This document shows, one piece after another, positions 33,631 to 44,565 of a DNA stretch of 64,000 nucleotides. Numbering within the stretch: the first letter of the stretch is position 1; every line of letters starts with the position of its first letter. Origin of the DNA: Diatrype stigma. Taxonomy: Eukaryota; Ascomycota; Sordariomycetes; Xylariales; Diatrypaceae. The stretch covers positions 434,001-498,000 of the forward strand of contig JAKJXP020000011.1 of NCBI GenBank assembly GCA_022225965.2, written 5' to 3'. Under the pieces are notes generated by a model that was given only the letters and a program-made list of their open reading frames with translations, did no database searches and was not told where the DNA came from. Made by a program: the position numbers and the translations under genes.

Positions 33631-36493
33631 TCATCTAGTGAAAACTTTGACAATCCCATCTCCTCCACCGCTGACGACCCAACGGCTATCTTGGCTCCAG
33701 ACGACGGAACAGACGCCCTCGCCGCGCATGACGCGATGCGCCGTGATCTCTTGGGTGCAGGAGCGCTTCTCCAGTGACCAGAAGCGAAGGGAGGCATCGT
33801 GACCGGCAGAGATAAGCTCACGGCCATCCGGGCTCAATGACAAACTCGATATGGCCGCAGGGTGCGCAAGCATGTTGTATGTGCATTGACCTATGTAGCT
33901 CGTTAATTGTCTATAATATGTAGAGGGGGCAGATGAAAGCATTGTGCCCAAAATATGCGTTAAGAGAAGTGTTGTGATGGTTGCTTGGAAAAAGGGGGCT
34001 GAGACGAAAATGAATAGAAGAAGCAAAAACATACCACTGTTTGCATCGAAGAACCGAATGAACCTGTCCTCGTGACCAGAGATAATTGTGCCCTCGATGC
34101 CACTACCGGCCGTCCCTGAACCTCCCGTCGGCCCGCTCTCATCGCTCAACCCGCCGCCATTAGCGCCTTGGTCTAGACCCACGGTCGTCGCTACAACGGC
34201 ATTGACACCAGTGGCTAGCGTACCATCGTACGTCTCGAGACTCGCCATGGACCCAATCTCTTCGCCGGTCCGGGTATCGTACACGATAATGGCGGCATCT
34301 GCGTAGCTCACTACGAATGCCTCGCCCGTGGTCGAGAGCGGACAAATACTGGTGGGTGAAGCAGTCGAGCCGTTAGCTCGTCGGATGTCGTGCACCAGAG
34401 TGGAGTGGAAAGGCGAGCTAGACGCCATGTTCGGTTGGGGAGTACTCGGGAACTGGGACCCGGAGCTCATCGAATTGCCCCTGACGCGACCGCTGCTGGT
34501 TCCCCGACGACCACCGGGCGCTGGCTGTGGCGACGTAAGCTGTGGCGGTGCACTGACGGCCCAGACCTTGATGGCACCGTCAGCTGCACCCGACACAACA
34601 AGAATGCGGTCCGGGTTGCCATGCGGGCTCGACTGGCCGAACACAGCTCCTAGTGTAGCGGGAAGCACGCAGAGAGCCCACACGGCATTGGTGTGGCCCT
34701 CGAGCGTTCCTTTAGGGTCAACCCTGCCTCGCTCCCAGACTCGAATAGTTGCATCCTGTCCGCCAGAGAATATCCAACCATCGCCTTGAGCACGACCGCC
34801 CGTGGAAAAGTTGGGGGATGGCCACCACGCCGTAAGACACAACACCGCGCCCGTGTGTCCACGGTGAGTGAAGTCGGCTGGGACATCGAGATCAGATCCG
34901 ACGGAGTTAAGGTGGGCTTGACTGTCTCGTGGTATGTGGAACCGCTTAATCAGCCCGTCATCACCGGCGGTGCAGATCTCGGGCTCTCCCGGGCTACCCC
35001 CACCAGAAAATATGACCGTCCGGACTACGCCAAGGTGACCACGGAGACCAAACCGAAGCTTGAAGTTTCCGCTCTCGGCCTTTTGGGATGCGCCATCCAA
35101 TGATAAGTCATGGTCCGCACTCTTCCGACGAGACATGGAAGTCTTCCTCCGGTGGGAATTTGACGTACGGCTAGGCGACTTGGGGAGGCTTTCGGCGGTC
35201 GGGAAGGCATCGGTATCGGGACGTTGTGGTAGACTCTGTGCAGTTGTTTCGGGGAAGTTTCCTTCACCGAAATCCCAGGCGTCCGACTCAGCCGGCGCTC
35301 GTTTCTCCGGCGGCACTTCCGAATTTTCCGTTCTTGGGAAGTCAGCTGTGTGATTTAACCTCGCAAGTGTATCTGCGTGCTCGCGGGGATTCATTGGATT
35401 AGGGGCAGGCCACTCGTTCGAATGTTGATACATGGCGGGCTGCTGGCTGTCGGCTGAGCGGACCATAGGAGCAGATTGTAGTTCGGGATTCCTGACGGAC
35501 AGATTGGGGGTCGGGACTTGGGGCATCGGCGGCGCATGATGATTCGCGTTCATGTTCGAGACAGGGCGAGGGCCCTGTTCTTTCAGGTGGTTCTGGCTTA
35601 GCCGTAGATTGTGAAAGGCTGCATCCAGGGGCTGGTGGCCTGTTGACATTCCAAAGGCCTCCCCTTCTCGCATGTCATCGATCGTTGGCAGTGGCGGAGA
35701 TTCCCGAGGAGGCATGGGATTAGCAGGGGTAATCATCAGATATGTGAACTCAGCCTGGCACTGATCGAGGAAGGCTTTGAGATGGTCGCGTTCCTCATCT
35801 TCTTGAGCTCGTTCACCTAAGAAACCTTCAAGACCAGGTATATCTTTGGGCTTCTCCTGGGTCGCTACAAAATATTGTTAGCCAAGTGCTGGTTTTCTTT
35901 TCCTCGCCTCCGTAAATCTAATCGGAAATAGTGCCACACTCACACTTCAGCTTCTCCTGTATCAGAGCGGCCCTGTCGATCCTAGGAGGTTCCTTCACGG
36001 CATGGTCATCCTGAGATGGGGATGCGTTCTTCGATTTTAGCTGGGCAGCCTGGTCCTTGACCTTCTTCTCGAGTATGGAGACATATCTCTTTAACGCTTT
36101 TTGGGTGGCGTCTGCTCTTCTGGCGGAGCCCTCGAGGGCGGCTATTCTCCCCTTCATCTCCTGTCGCTCGATCTCCCAAGCATTTCGGTCGCGCTCATGT
36201 CGGTGCCATTCCGTCTGCAGGAAGCGCATAACACCTGGTATAGCCTAGTTAGCCTCGCCACCCACGTCGGCAGCCGGAGCAGATCCCGGCGTCGTGGGGG
36301 CCTGCCCCGGGTCTAAGTCGGAAATATATATCGCACCTTGTAATGTATATTCGGTGGCATGCGGATGATTATGGCCAGAACCGCCTTGACCTACTCCTCC
36401 ACTCATATCTTGACCACCTCCGGGTCCACCTCCTACACCGACTCCAGGCCCATTACCACCGACTCCCATGGCCGATATCTGTTGCCAACTCAT
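33631..36493 (-). CDS. pro11: Striatin, PRO11-type STRIPAK scaffold
   Basis: Minus-strand exons 36493-36337, 36234-35944, 35864-34035 and 33890-33631 give 845 aa. Order: Gly-rich N-terminus ([13 protein letters not shown]); the striatin N-terminal domain ([17 protein letters not shown], then [20 protein letters not shown] and a coiled coil ending [15 protein letters not shown]); a long disordered Ser/Pro-rich linker; and a C-terminal WD40 propeller ([71 protein letters not shown]). Striatin is the PP2A B''' subunit and scaffold of the STRIPAK complex at ER/nuclear envelope, required for fruiting-body development and hyphal fusion in Sordariomycetes (PRO11 in Sordaria, known role). The last intron (33891-34034) is 144 bp, a multiple of three without an in-frame stop, so unspliced mRNA would still be open. 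Confidence 0.93.
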
Positions 36494-38978
36494 TAAGTCT
36501 CTCTGGCGGTAGATTGATGACGGGAGTTTTTGGCCTTGGCTACCGTCTTCACCGTCTTGTTGAGTATTGGTGTCGGGCTGAGATGTGCATTGGGTTGCAG
36601 GATCGTCAAGACAGAACCTCGCGGAATGGGGGGTCGGAGCATGCGATCAATACACGCCGATCTAAGTTAAGGTTTGCGGCCACCAGGGGTAATCGCCGTG
36701 AGCGTTGAGTCTAAGAATACGCTGACACACTTGAGTGACGCGCTTTGCGGAAAAGGAAGATGGCAATGGGGGCGACGTCGCGGGCGGGGGGATCAGAGAA
36801 CGCGAGGGCGAACTCGGTGATGGGATGTTGGATTGACGCAGATGGCCTAAGGTAACGAACGGTAGGCGTGGTGTTGTAGTAGTAGTAGAGTAGCTGAGTA
36901 GCTGAGTCTGTATGTAGGTACCGAGTCCGATTTCTGTGTATCTGGAAATTAGTGCACTGCTTAACCTAACAGCCTACCTAGACTGCTAGATTGGTATATA
37001 CATACATACTGGTACCTACTTAAGCAGGTACCGGCAATCTTGAAGTTGCTGTGACGGCTGTCAGACCGAGACCTGCAAAAGTCAAATGTCAGATTCGGGA
37101 TAAAATGTCACGGTGAGTTCCTCTAAATCGAATCCAGAATGGTCGATAACGAAGTGGTAGGTAAACAAGAGAAGAAGCTGGAGGTACAATGACTATGCAG
37201 GCAGGTACAGTAACTACTTGCATACGAAGCAGCAGCAGTCGTAGTGGTAGTGGGAATTTTCCTTAGGAGGTAGTTAGGGGTTGGGTGTTGATAAGCCTTA
37301 CCTACAAAGTAGATATAACTACCTACATACAACCTGGGGTTATGTAGCCTTGTTGGCCTTCTGATGGATAAGGCAAATGGATAAGGCAAATGTGAAAGAC
37401 AGGACGGTGAAATGTTATTTCTGCCCTCTTTTTCACGCCAGCTTAGTAGGTATAGACGTCAGGTAGGTAGGTAGGCAGATAACTGGTGGGAATATGTATC
37501 GTCCAGGTAGCAGTTAAGGTGTAGGTAGTCTCAAAGTCTCAACGCCGGTTGATGTGATGAAACTTGCAGACATCTGGAACTCTCCCCAAACCTGCAAGTC
37601 CAGTTGAGTTGCCAGTTGTACCTGTATGTACGAAGTAGGTAGCCTTAGCACCACCTTAGGTACTGAGGTGCTAACGCTTAGGCAGCCAATGAGCACTTGC
37701 ATAGTAACTCTCAGTTGCGCTTTGTACTGCTGTCTTGCTGTTTCGCTCTTGCCGCCAAAAGCAAGCTGCACCAATCAGCTGCTGAGATCAACATTGAATC
37801 CCCAGTTTCCCCCCTGACAGCTTTGAAAATGACGACTTACGCTCGGACCACACCATGATTTCTTACTTATCTGTCCTGATTGGGATGCTTGACATGCTGA
37901 CATGGCGCCCCAATGACGCCCACGCGCCCCAATCCAATTGCAGTCCAGCCTGTGCAGTAGGTATCACCCCAATGAAGCATGCTTCACGCTTGGACCAGCT
38001 GCACTCCCCTTTACGTAATACAGCTTCCAGGTTCACCAAATGGAAGGTTGAAGGTTCTTGAGACTTGGGACGAAGTTCTCAGGTACATAACCTGCCGGTT
38101 CTAACTGCATGATTCTATAATTGACGTAGGTACGTATGGAAAACCTCATCTCACCTGATGTGGAACGGAAGTTGGATCTACATGACGGTAATCAGCACCG
38201 ATATTATCTAACCAAGTACTCACATTGGTTATATTTAATTGTTCATATGATCGTGATCCCTTCAGCCCTATGCATGTACATCCTAGTTACCTAGAATGTA
38301 GTATTCATGCCCCTCTGACATATTCAGGCTACCAGGTCAACCTATGGAACACCAATACAAACCTCCTCTCTTATCCAATGATTATTCGTGCAATGATTAC
38401 TTGATGAATACCTCAATCGGGTAACCCATTTGCCATTATTATCTCATCCGATCTGAATGAACAACCAGAGAACACCTCGGGCGCAACATATAGGAGTTCC
38501 CTTTCCTTGGACTAAGTCAGGTTGTCACTTCAACACGTTCGACGATTCATATTGAAAGCTGGCATTATCTTCACCACTGCGAAGCGTGCCTTAGGTATCT
38601 ACAGTTACCTAGCTCAGAGCAGTTCATTCAGGACCCGGTAATAAATCAGCAGATATGTATGTAAGCCTCGGCAATGCATCCCCATGCATCTATAACCCCG
38701 GCTACATCGCCAAGCTTACCCGTCTATAAAGCAATTAGTAAACCCACCGCACCGGGATCTTGCTTAACTACATCTGAACGCAGCATCCCGTGATCGCATC
38801 CAATTAGACCGATCACATTATACTACACTATACTCAACTAGACGGGTCGTTACATAGTGCAACTGTGATCCAATTTCCTGGTTGCGACCGTTGCAAGATA
38901 CTATCGTTTCAGACTGGTCTCCTGCCATCTGGCCTGGCTTACAACTATTCTAAAGCCAAAGAACAATAGCAGCTCAGA
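36494..38978. other. Divergent promoter region of striatin and thioesterase genes
   Basis: This 2.5-kb spacer between divergent genes is rich in TACCTAC/GTAGGTA words and AT tracts typical of the spacers of this genome. A minus frame at 37774-37514 and others lack domains. No gene is called. Confidence 0.45.
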
Positions 38979-40018
38979 ATGGGCAACCCGCCAGGAGATA
39001 AACTTCAACTCCCCAACAAGGCAGAGAAGGGAGCTAGGGTCCAGCACATGAAGGAGCTCGAGCCAGGTATCGACAGGGTCAGGATTTACCTTGACAGATA
39101 TACCGAGTCTCAGAAAGACCCAAAGAAACATGTAAGTAAACTGGGGTCCATCTAGGGGCCGTTCTCATCAACCGTCCACGCGTGTAAGCTGGCGTTACGG
39201 TGTACGGCCTGCCAACACAGGCCCATCAGATTGAATCGCAGGTCTTTCTATGGCCCCTTAAAAATCTCGATACTCTTCACCACGCCCAACCATGAATACT
39301 TGCCTGCCCCCCTGTCCCCATCGCCCCTATTTCTATATCGCCTCTTTATCTCCTGAAACTCATCCACCCCCAATGGAAGCCAGTATAACCCCCTAGATTA
39401 CGCCATCCATCCTCCCCCTCTGTCCATCTAACGACATACTCAAACCCATACCCCCCCTTTTCTCCCACCGCATTCCAGTGCCCCCGCCTCCCTAACGCCA
39501 CTCACTTACTTACCCATCCCCGCCCACAGGACTGGACCTCCGCCATCCTCCCCCACCTCACCATCCTCTCGCACTCGGCGTCGCCGCCCCAGCCCCAGAT
39601 CACGTTCCGGTTCGCCGTGCAGCCGGCGCACTGCAACGGGCTCGGCAACCTGCACGGCGGGTGCGCCGCCACCGTCTTCGACCTGTGCACGTCGCTGCCC
39701 CTGGGCCTCGTCGCCCGCCCCGGCTACTGGCAGTGGCTCGGCGTCAGCCGCACCCTCAGCGTCACCTACCTGCGGCCCGTGCCCGCCGGCTCCGTCGTCC
39801 GCGTCGAGTGCGAGCTGCTGCAGGTCGGCCGCCGCTTGTGCAGCGCCCGCGGCGTCATGAGGCTGGTGGTGGAGGGCGAGGGCGCGGGTGCGGGAGAGGA
39901 TGTAGGTGGAGACGGGGAGGAGCAAGGGAAGGGGAAGGGGAAGGGGAAACTTGGTCCCGTGCTGGCTATCTGCGAGCATGGGAAGGTCAATACGGATCCG
40001 CCGGCGGAGAAGCTGTGA
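38979..40018 (+). CDS. Hotdog-fold thioesterase (ACOT13/PaaI-like)
   Basis: Exons 38979-39131 and 39530-40018 give 213 aa. Exon 2 carries the hotdog core: FAVQPAHCNGLGNLHGGCAATVFDLCTSLPL is the helix and active-site HGG region (no Asp in the usual GGxxxxxxD spacing but D of FDLCTS present), then LGVSRTLSVTYLRPVPAGSVVRVECELLQVGRRLCSARGVM. This is the acyl-CoA thioesterase 13 / PaaI pattern, hydrolysing acyl-CoA in cytosol or mitochondria. The C-terminal third has a GEGAGAGEDVGGDGEE and KGKGKGK insertion before LGPVLAICEHGKVN. The 398-bp intron is unusually long; its GTAAGT donor and CTAAC branch are good, but a small extra exon inside cannot be excluded. Phase 0 at both ends. Confidence 0.82.
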
Positions 40019-40418
40019 TAGACGTTTTTGTGTATTGTATATCGGTTGTGATTGGATATTCAGGGGCAGTCTCGCCACCGGTGATATGTGGAAGCCTCGC
40101 TCCGCCTTTTTTTGGCTGTCATTGATGAGATCCTACAGTTCACCGTGCTTTCTCCAGTGTAAAGCCTTAGCAAGTCCTGCTGCTGACCAAGCTTATTCTG
40201 GGCTCTTTTCCGGGCTCTTGTCACCGCGGCACATACCTTCTACTTCCTTCGGATTCTTTTCGGCATTGCACCTAGAGCTGCCTCTGTGCAAAATGTATCG
40301 ACCCCGAGACAGGGATCATATAGGATAAAGGCCCTGAAAAGTTCTGATAATTCAGCGTGTCATGTGCAAGTCGGTAAGGCAACCAAAGCGATACCGTGTC
40401 ATTTCAGCCACGTTCCCC

Positions 40419-41029
40419 ACTACGATTTACAAAGCATGAAGACGGGAAATGTCTCCCCTAACAAGCAAGGCTGGCAGCTGCAGTCTGCGGGCCATAGTAA
40501 CATTTTGTATGCGCCTAGGACCTATGCATTCATGGCCGCGGCGTGGAGCCACGTTGCCATGCTCTCAGCCTCTCAGGACTTAGAATGAAATTTCGACCTG
40601 ATCATGCGGGGTTGCATAGGTAGGTAACTTCAGGTTGTACTTCGCTGAGGCAAAAAGTCAACATCAGCTTGCAGTACGTATCAGCCACCGTGCAAAGCGA
40701 CTGCACAGTGTACTTATCTTCAGTGCCCAAAGTCATTCTCTAGGTACACATTTTGAATATAAGATGGCTGAATTGATGTGGTACTATGGTTTTTTATTGT
40801 GTTCACCATCGTTTACTACACAAGAGCATAGGCCAAGTTCTCGAGTTCAGCGCATCAAACGGAGGGAGGGTTCGCAATGGTCCTTATAGGCTTCTTATAC
40901 AATTGCAGCTGCTTCAATTAACATGCGTCACTGGGAACACTTCACATTAAGATAAGCAAATCGACATTGGAGATTAGAGAACTAAAGTAATAGAAACATT
41001 TCCCGTCTTCATGCTTTGTAGATCGTAGT
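40419..41029. repeat. 34-bp inverted repeat bounding 543 bp
   Basis: The 34 bp at 40419-40452 recur in reverse complement at 40996-41029 with one mismatch (a C/T transition). The ends are GC-richer than the interior. No transposase frame and no clear target-site duplication are visible, so this could be a decayed non-autonomous DNA element or a chance remnant of two inverted insertions. Confidence 0.7.
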
Positions 41030-41231
41030 TGGCGAAGAGAACTCAATTCAACGTCCTTCCTAGCATATTATAACAGCAAATAAACCCTCTATCTACGCCT
41101 CTGCCAGAGCTCTCTACCAGCGCTCTCTTTTCTCACTGAGGAAGGGAAGGAAGGAGAAAAGCTTTGCGGAGATCGCACCATTTATTTTTATATACCGTAG
41201 AACAGCCCCACAGACCCTGGCTTCTGCCTTC

Positions 41232-41325
41232 AATGTTGCACCACATATATATTTACCTAGGTAGTTACTGTTCTTCCGCCTTGAATGTTGCACCACATAT
41301 ATATGTACCTAGGTAGTTACTGTTA
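41232..41325. repeat. Direct repeat of about 42 bp
   Basis: A segment reading AATGTTGCACCACATATATA and continuing through a CCTAGGTAGTTACTGTT end occurs at 41232-41273 and again at 41284-41325 with two differences. The copies are separated by 10 bp, giving a 52-bp period. Confidence 0.8.
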
Positions 41326-41835
41326 CACAAAATCCAGATACAACCTTAGGTACTTACGGCCCTGCTTAGTGGGATGCGAACCATTCGAGGCAACGTCTAG
41401 ATGTAATTACTACCTAGGCCCATTGATTTCCCATGCGGCTCTTCGTGGGGATGCGAACCATCCTTTCCGTACCTAGGTACCTAGTTAAGGAAACTACTCA
41501 AAATACCTGGTAAATAAGTCTACAGTGCGGCGCATCTGGTAACCTACACAGTTATACTTACACGAAGACAACGAACATGCCAGGCAAAGTATCCTACACT
41601 TCCTGCACACTCAACATACACCGTGCTTTTATATCCTATTGCAGGTGCAAAGCAAAAAGCAGCTGCAGGAAAGAAACTGATCATGTAGATCCAAGGAATC
41701 TAAGCAGGAGTGCTAGAAGGCGGTGGCTTAGGTGTGGGTAGTGCCGATAGAGCACTCGCCACGCAACATATCTCACAGACGACGAGGATTTGATTTATCT
41801 GTGACACTGCTGTTCATGATGGCCCGGTGCAGAGG

Positions 41836-41846
41836 TTTATATAAAG
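41836..41846 (+). promoter_or_regulatory. TATA box of the 75-codon gene
   Basis: TTTATATAAAG lies 81 bp upstream of the ATG at 41917, a standard distance for a fungal promoter with a short leader. Confidence 0.6.
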
Positions 41847-41916
41847 CTGTGGGAACCCCCTCTTGCTGTCGAGGTTCAAGCTGGCTATCACCACTATCGT
41901 CACAACAGAGCACACC

Positions 41917-42326
41917 ATGGCCGGCTCATCAGATCTGCCAGTATCCCATGGGTAAGTCTATATCTCCCATTTCATTCAGGAAGCTTATATATATATATAT
42001 GTGTATCCCTTTCTGCATCTTGGAGGTCACTGCTATCAATTCCCCTTATCTCCAAATCTTGGTTCTTGGTTTCTTCCTACTTGAGATCCTAAGTTACAGA
42101 AGGAACCTAATGTTCTGTTATATTACCTGACAGGAACACTCCCCCGAAAGAACGAAGTCGATTTACCACCCCTGACGATAAATCCTCGATGAGCCGTCGG
42201 CAAGTCACAAAATACCTAGCGGATAACAACGGCCCCTTCACTCCCGGGTTAAGCAAGGCGACGCCTATTCAAGATCTCGAGAAGACTGTGAAGGATTGCC
42301 TTACAAAGTTTTCTAAGGGTGCTTAA
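41917..42326 (+). CDS. Small uncharacterised protein, two exons, 75 aa
   Basis: Exons 41917-41951 and 42134-42326 give 75 aa. The start sits in a good context (CACACCATGG) with a TATA box 81 bp upstream. The 182-bp intron has a GTAAGT donor and a CTGACAG end, and the joined frame closes phase 2 to 1 with a TAA stop. The protein is hydrophilic and basic: MAGSSDLPVSHGNTPPKERS at the start, a middle MSRRQVTKYLADNNGPFTPG, and a C-terminal IQDLEKTVKDCLTKFSKGA that could form an amphipathic helix. There is no signal peptide or membrane segment. I do not recognise a family. It lies in an AT-rich spacer where spurious coding sequence with ordinary codon usage is unlikely. Confidence 0.6.
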
Positions 42327-42783
42327 CTCTTCCTAAGTCTAGTGGCTTGTCTGTTGTCTCACAGGAAGAGTCACCACTTAAGGGAGGCCTGGGGCCAGTG
42401 TTTGGGAGTTCGTTATGTCGATAGTAAGATGCGAAGGACACCATAGACTTGGCGATCATCTAAGGTCCACCTTGTTTTGCGCTTCACCACTTGGAACACC
42501 ATAAATGTTGTTTTCTAGCCATATGATGAGAAGAACATACACAAGGAAAGCGTACGGAGCCATTTCGACACTACCTTCCCTTCATATTTCGCTACAAATA
42601 TACCTCACTGTTGCTTGGCATAGCTTCATAAGTTGTCTCTTTCAAGACTGAGCCTCTTCGAAATCTTTGCTCAGACCACTTGATAAAAACCATGTTATTT
42701 ACTACTATATTGTCGATAAACATATCAATAGTATGCTGTATAAAGAAAGAAATCAGCAAAAATTAAATAAATAAATAAAAGCC

Positions 42784-42815
<32 letters not shown>

Positions 42816-43357
42816 GGGGGGGTTGTTCAAAAAGAGAACCAACCAACNNNNNNNNNNGGGGAGAGAGAAAAAGGGGGTGCCAGCCTTATTTAGCGGAAAC
42901 GACGCTCCTACCCGCTCCACCACCCCCTAAATATCAGCCTAGTCTAGAATTATAAATATAATAGATACTACGGTTTGATCATAGGAGGCCATAGTATGCT
43001 GACAGAGCCGCTCGGTAGCACCACATTTAAATTCAATGACAAGCTATCTACGGATCTACGTTGAGTCCGGGGGCAATCGGCAGATCAATCTTATCAAATA
43101 AGACCAACATGGTTGGCCTAGTTCTCGCCGTAAGATAAACGTTACTAACCTCAAATTGACAAGTCTCATGAAGGCCATATACAATTCTCTGCCACGACTA
43201 TGTAGTGAGGACGACGTGTATTTCAATATATTCATAGAGTACTTCTGAACAGAACATGAGCCTTTCTTCTCTTTCCCCTTTTGTCAGGCGGTTCGCAATG
43301 GCCCCGTACCAGCTCAGCTCGAACCACAGCAAGCGTTTTTGATCATCCCTAGGTCAC
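42327..43357. other. AT-rich spacer with homopolymers and an assembly gap
   Basis: This region holds an A24-G15 homopolymer junction at 42784-42822, ten Ns at 42848-42857, then G- and A-runs. The gap is probably caused by the homopolymers. No gene is seen. Confidence 0.6.
42848..42857. other. Assembly gap (10 N)
   Basis: Ten N positions adjoin A24, G15 and GGGGAGAGAG tracts. The true length is unknown. Confidence 0.98.
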
Positions 43358-44565
43358 CTACGGAATGGCGGAGGAGGTAGCGTTAGAAGGCGGGGGGCCG
43401 CCGGGGCCGCCGGGGGGACCACCGGGACCACCCGGGCCTCCTCCGTTGCCATTGTCCACACCACCACCCTCGTACCAGTGAGCGGCAGCCCGAACGGCGT
43501 CGGTGTGGTTGGCGGAGCTGTCGATGCCGACAACGATCCAAGCGAGGAGACCGTCAGTGGCGGCGTCGCCCAGCAGGGCGTGGTCCATGAAGACGTCGTA
43601 CTCGTCAGTCGCCTCGTCCGCCGCAATGCCGTCCTCGAGGTTGGTAGTCAGGCGCTGCGTGTTGGAGGTGTACGGCTCTACGGTCTCGACGGCCGAGATC
43701 AGGTCCTGGTCGAAGAAGAACTGGCCGATGTGGGTGGCGACGCCGCTGGCCCAGGTCTGGTTGGGCAGGATCTCGGCGTCCCGGACGGTCAGGACGTGGA
43801 TGTGCGTGGCCCGGCCCTGGTAGTGGCCGGGGAACTTGGTGTCGAACTCGGCGACGCCGTCGGCGTCGGTGACCTGGCCGCCGCGGAAGTACGTGGTGTT
43901 GAGGCCGCCCGAGTTGCTCACGCCGGAGTAGACGCCCAGGGCGCTGGCGTGCCAGATGTCGACGATGATGTCGGACACGGGAGAGCAGTCGGCAATGTCC
44001 ACGAACTGGACGACGAGGTGCGTGTCGACACCATCTTCGCCGTCCGTGACGTCGGCGCGGAGAAGCTCGCCCTCAACCCAGTACGGGCCGATGGTGGTCT
44101 CCTCCACGAGGGAGCAGGTCGCGTTGCCGGCGAAGATCACGTCGTTCGGCGTCTCGAGGTCATAGCCCAGTTCGGACTGGTCGTGCGAGATAGCCGCCCA
44201 TTTCTCGAGGGCGGCCTGGTCCCTCTTGGCAAACATGGGCTCTGAAAGCAGCATAATTAGTCCAAAGTCGTGGGCATGGAGTGAAAACCTTAGTAGAGCG
44301 TACTGTGCGAGATGCCGCGCTTCTCCCGGAGAGCCTTGGCGGTCTCTGCCCGGCGAGTTGTGAGACGGTCACGGCGAGCGACAAAGTCGGTGTTCGAGGC
44401 GCAGCCCTGCAGAGCGCGAGCAGCCTTGAGATGAGCCGCGTGTGCGATCTGACCCTCGCGCTTGAGCTGCTCGGGGGTTGGGGGCGCCTCTCCAGGGTGG
44501 GCGTAGGCGATGTTTGCCAAAGTGGCAGCGGCTACAAGAGCCGGGATGGAACGGAAGTTGACCAT
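43358..44565 (-). CDS. Secreted intradiol ring-cleavage dioxygenase-like protein
   Basis: Minus-strand exons 44565-44304 and 44241-43358 give 381 aa; an upstream in-frame GTG is ignored. The signal peptide is RSIPALVAAATLANIAYA followed by HPGEAPPTPEQ. The dioxygenase core has TTIGPYWVEGE (Tyr141), VDIWHASALGVYSG, TKFPGHYQGRATHIHV (Tyr228, His234, His236) and THIGQFFFDQ. Two Tyr and two His are the expected Fe(III) ligands of intradiol dioxygenases, here in the extracellular fungal subgroup that opens catechol-type aromatics. The C-terminal 35 residues are a GGPGGPGG-rich tail ending in SNATSSAIP, a low-complexity tail seen in this secreted group. The intron is 62 bp with a GTACGC donor and an ACTAAT branch. 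The donor is weaker than others in this window. Confidence 0.88.

Larger units (their letters stand above)
40019..41835. other. AT-rich spacer with an inverted and a direct repeat
   Basis: There is no gene. It contains a 34-bp inverted repeat (40419-40452 and 40996-41029) and a direct repeat (41232-41273 and 41284-41325), each listed separately. A GATGCGAACCAT word is repeated near 41369 and 41449. Confidence 0.5.

Noticed and set aside
43478..44245. 255-codon plus frame
   Set aside because: Antisense shadow of the intradiol dioxygenase exon, Val/Gly/Asp-biased.
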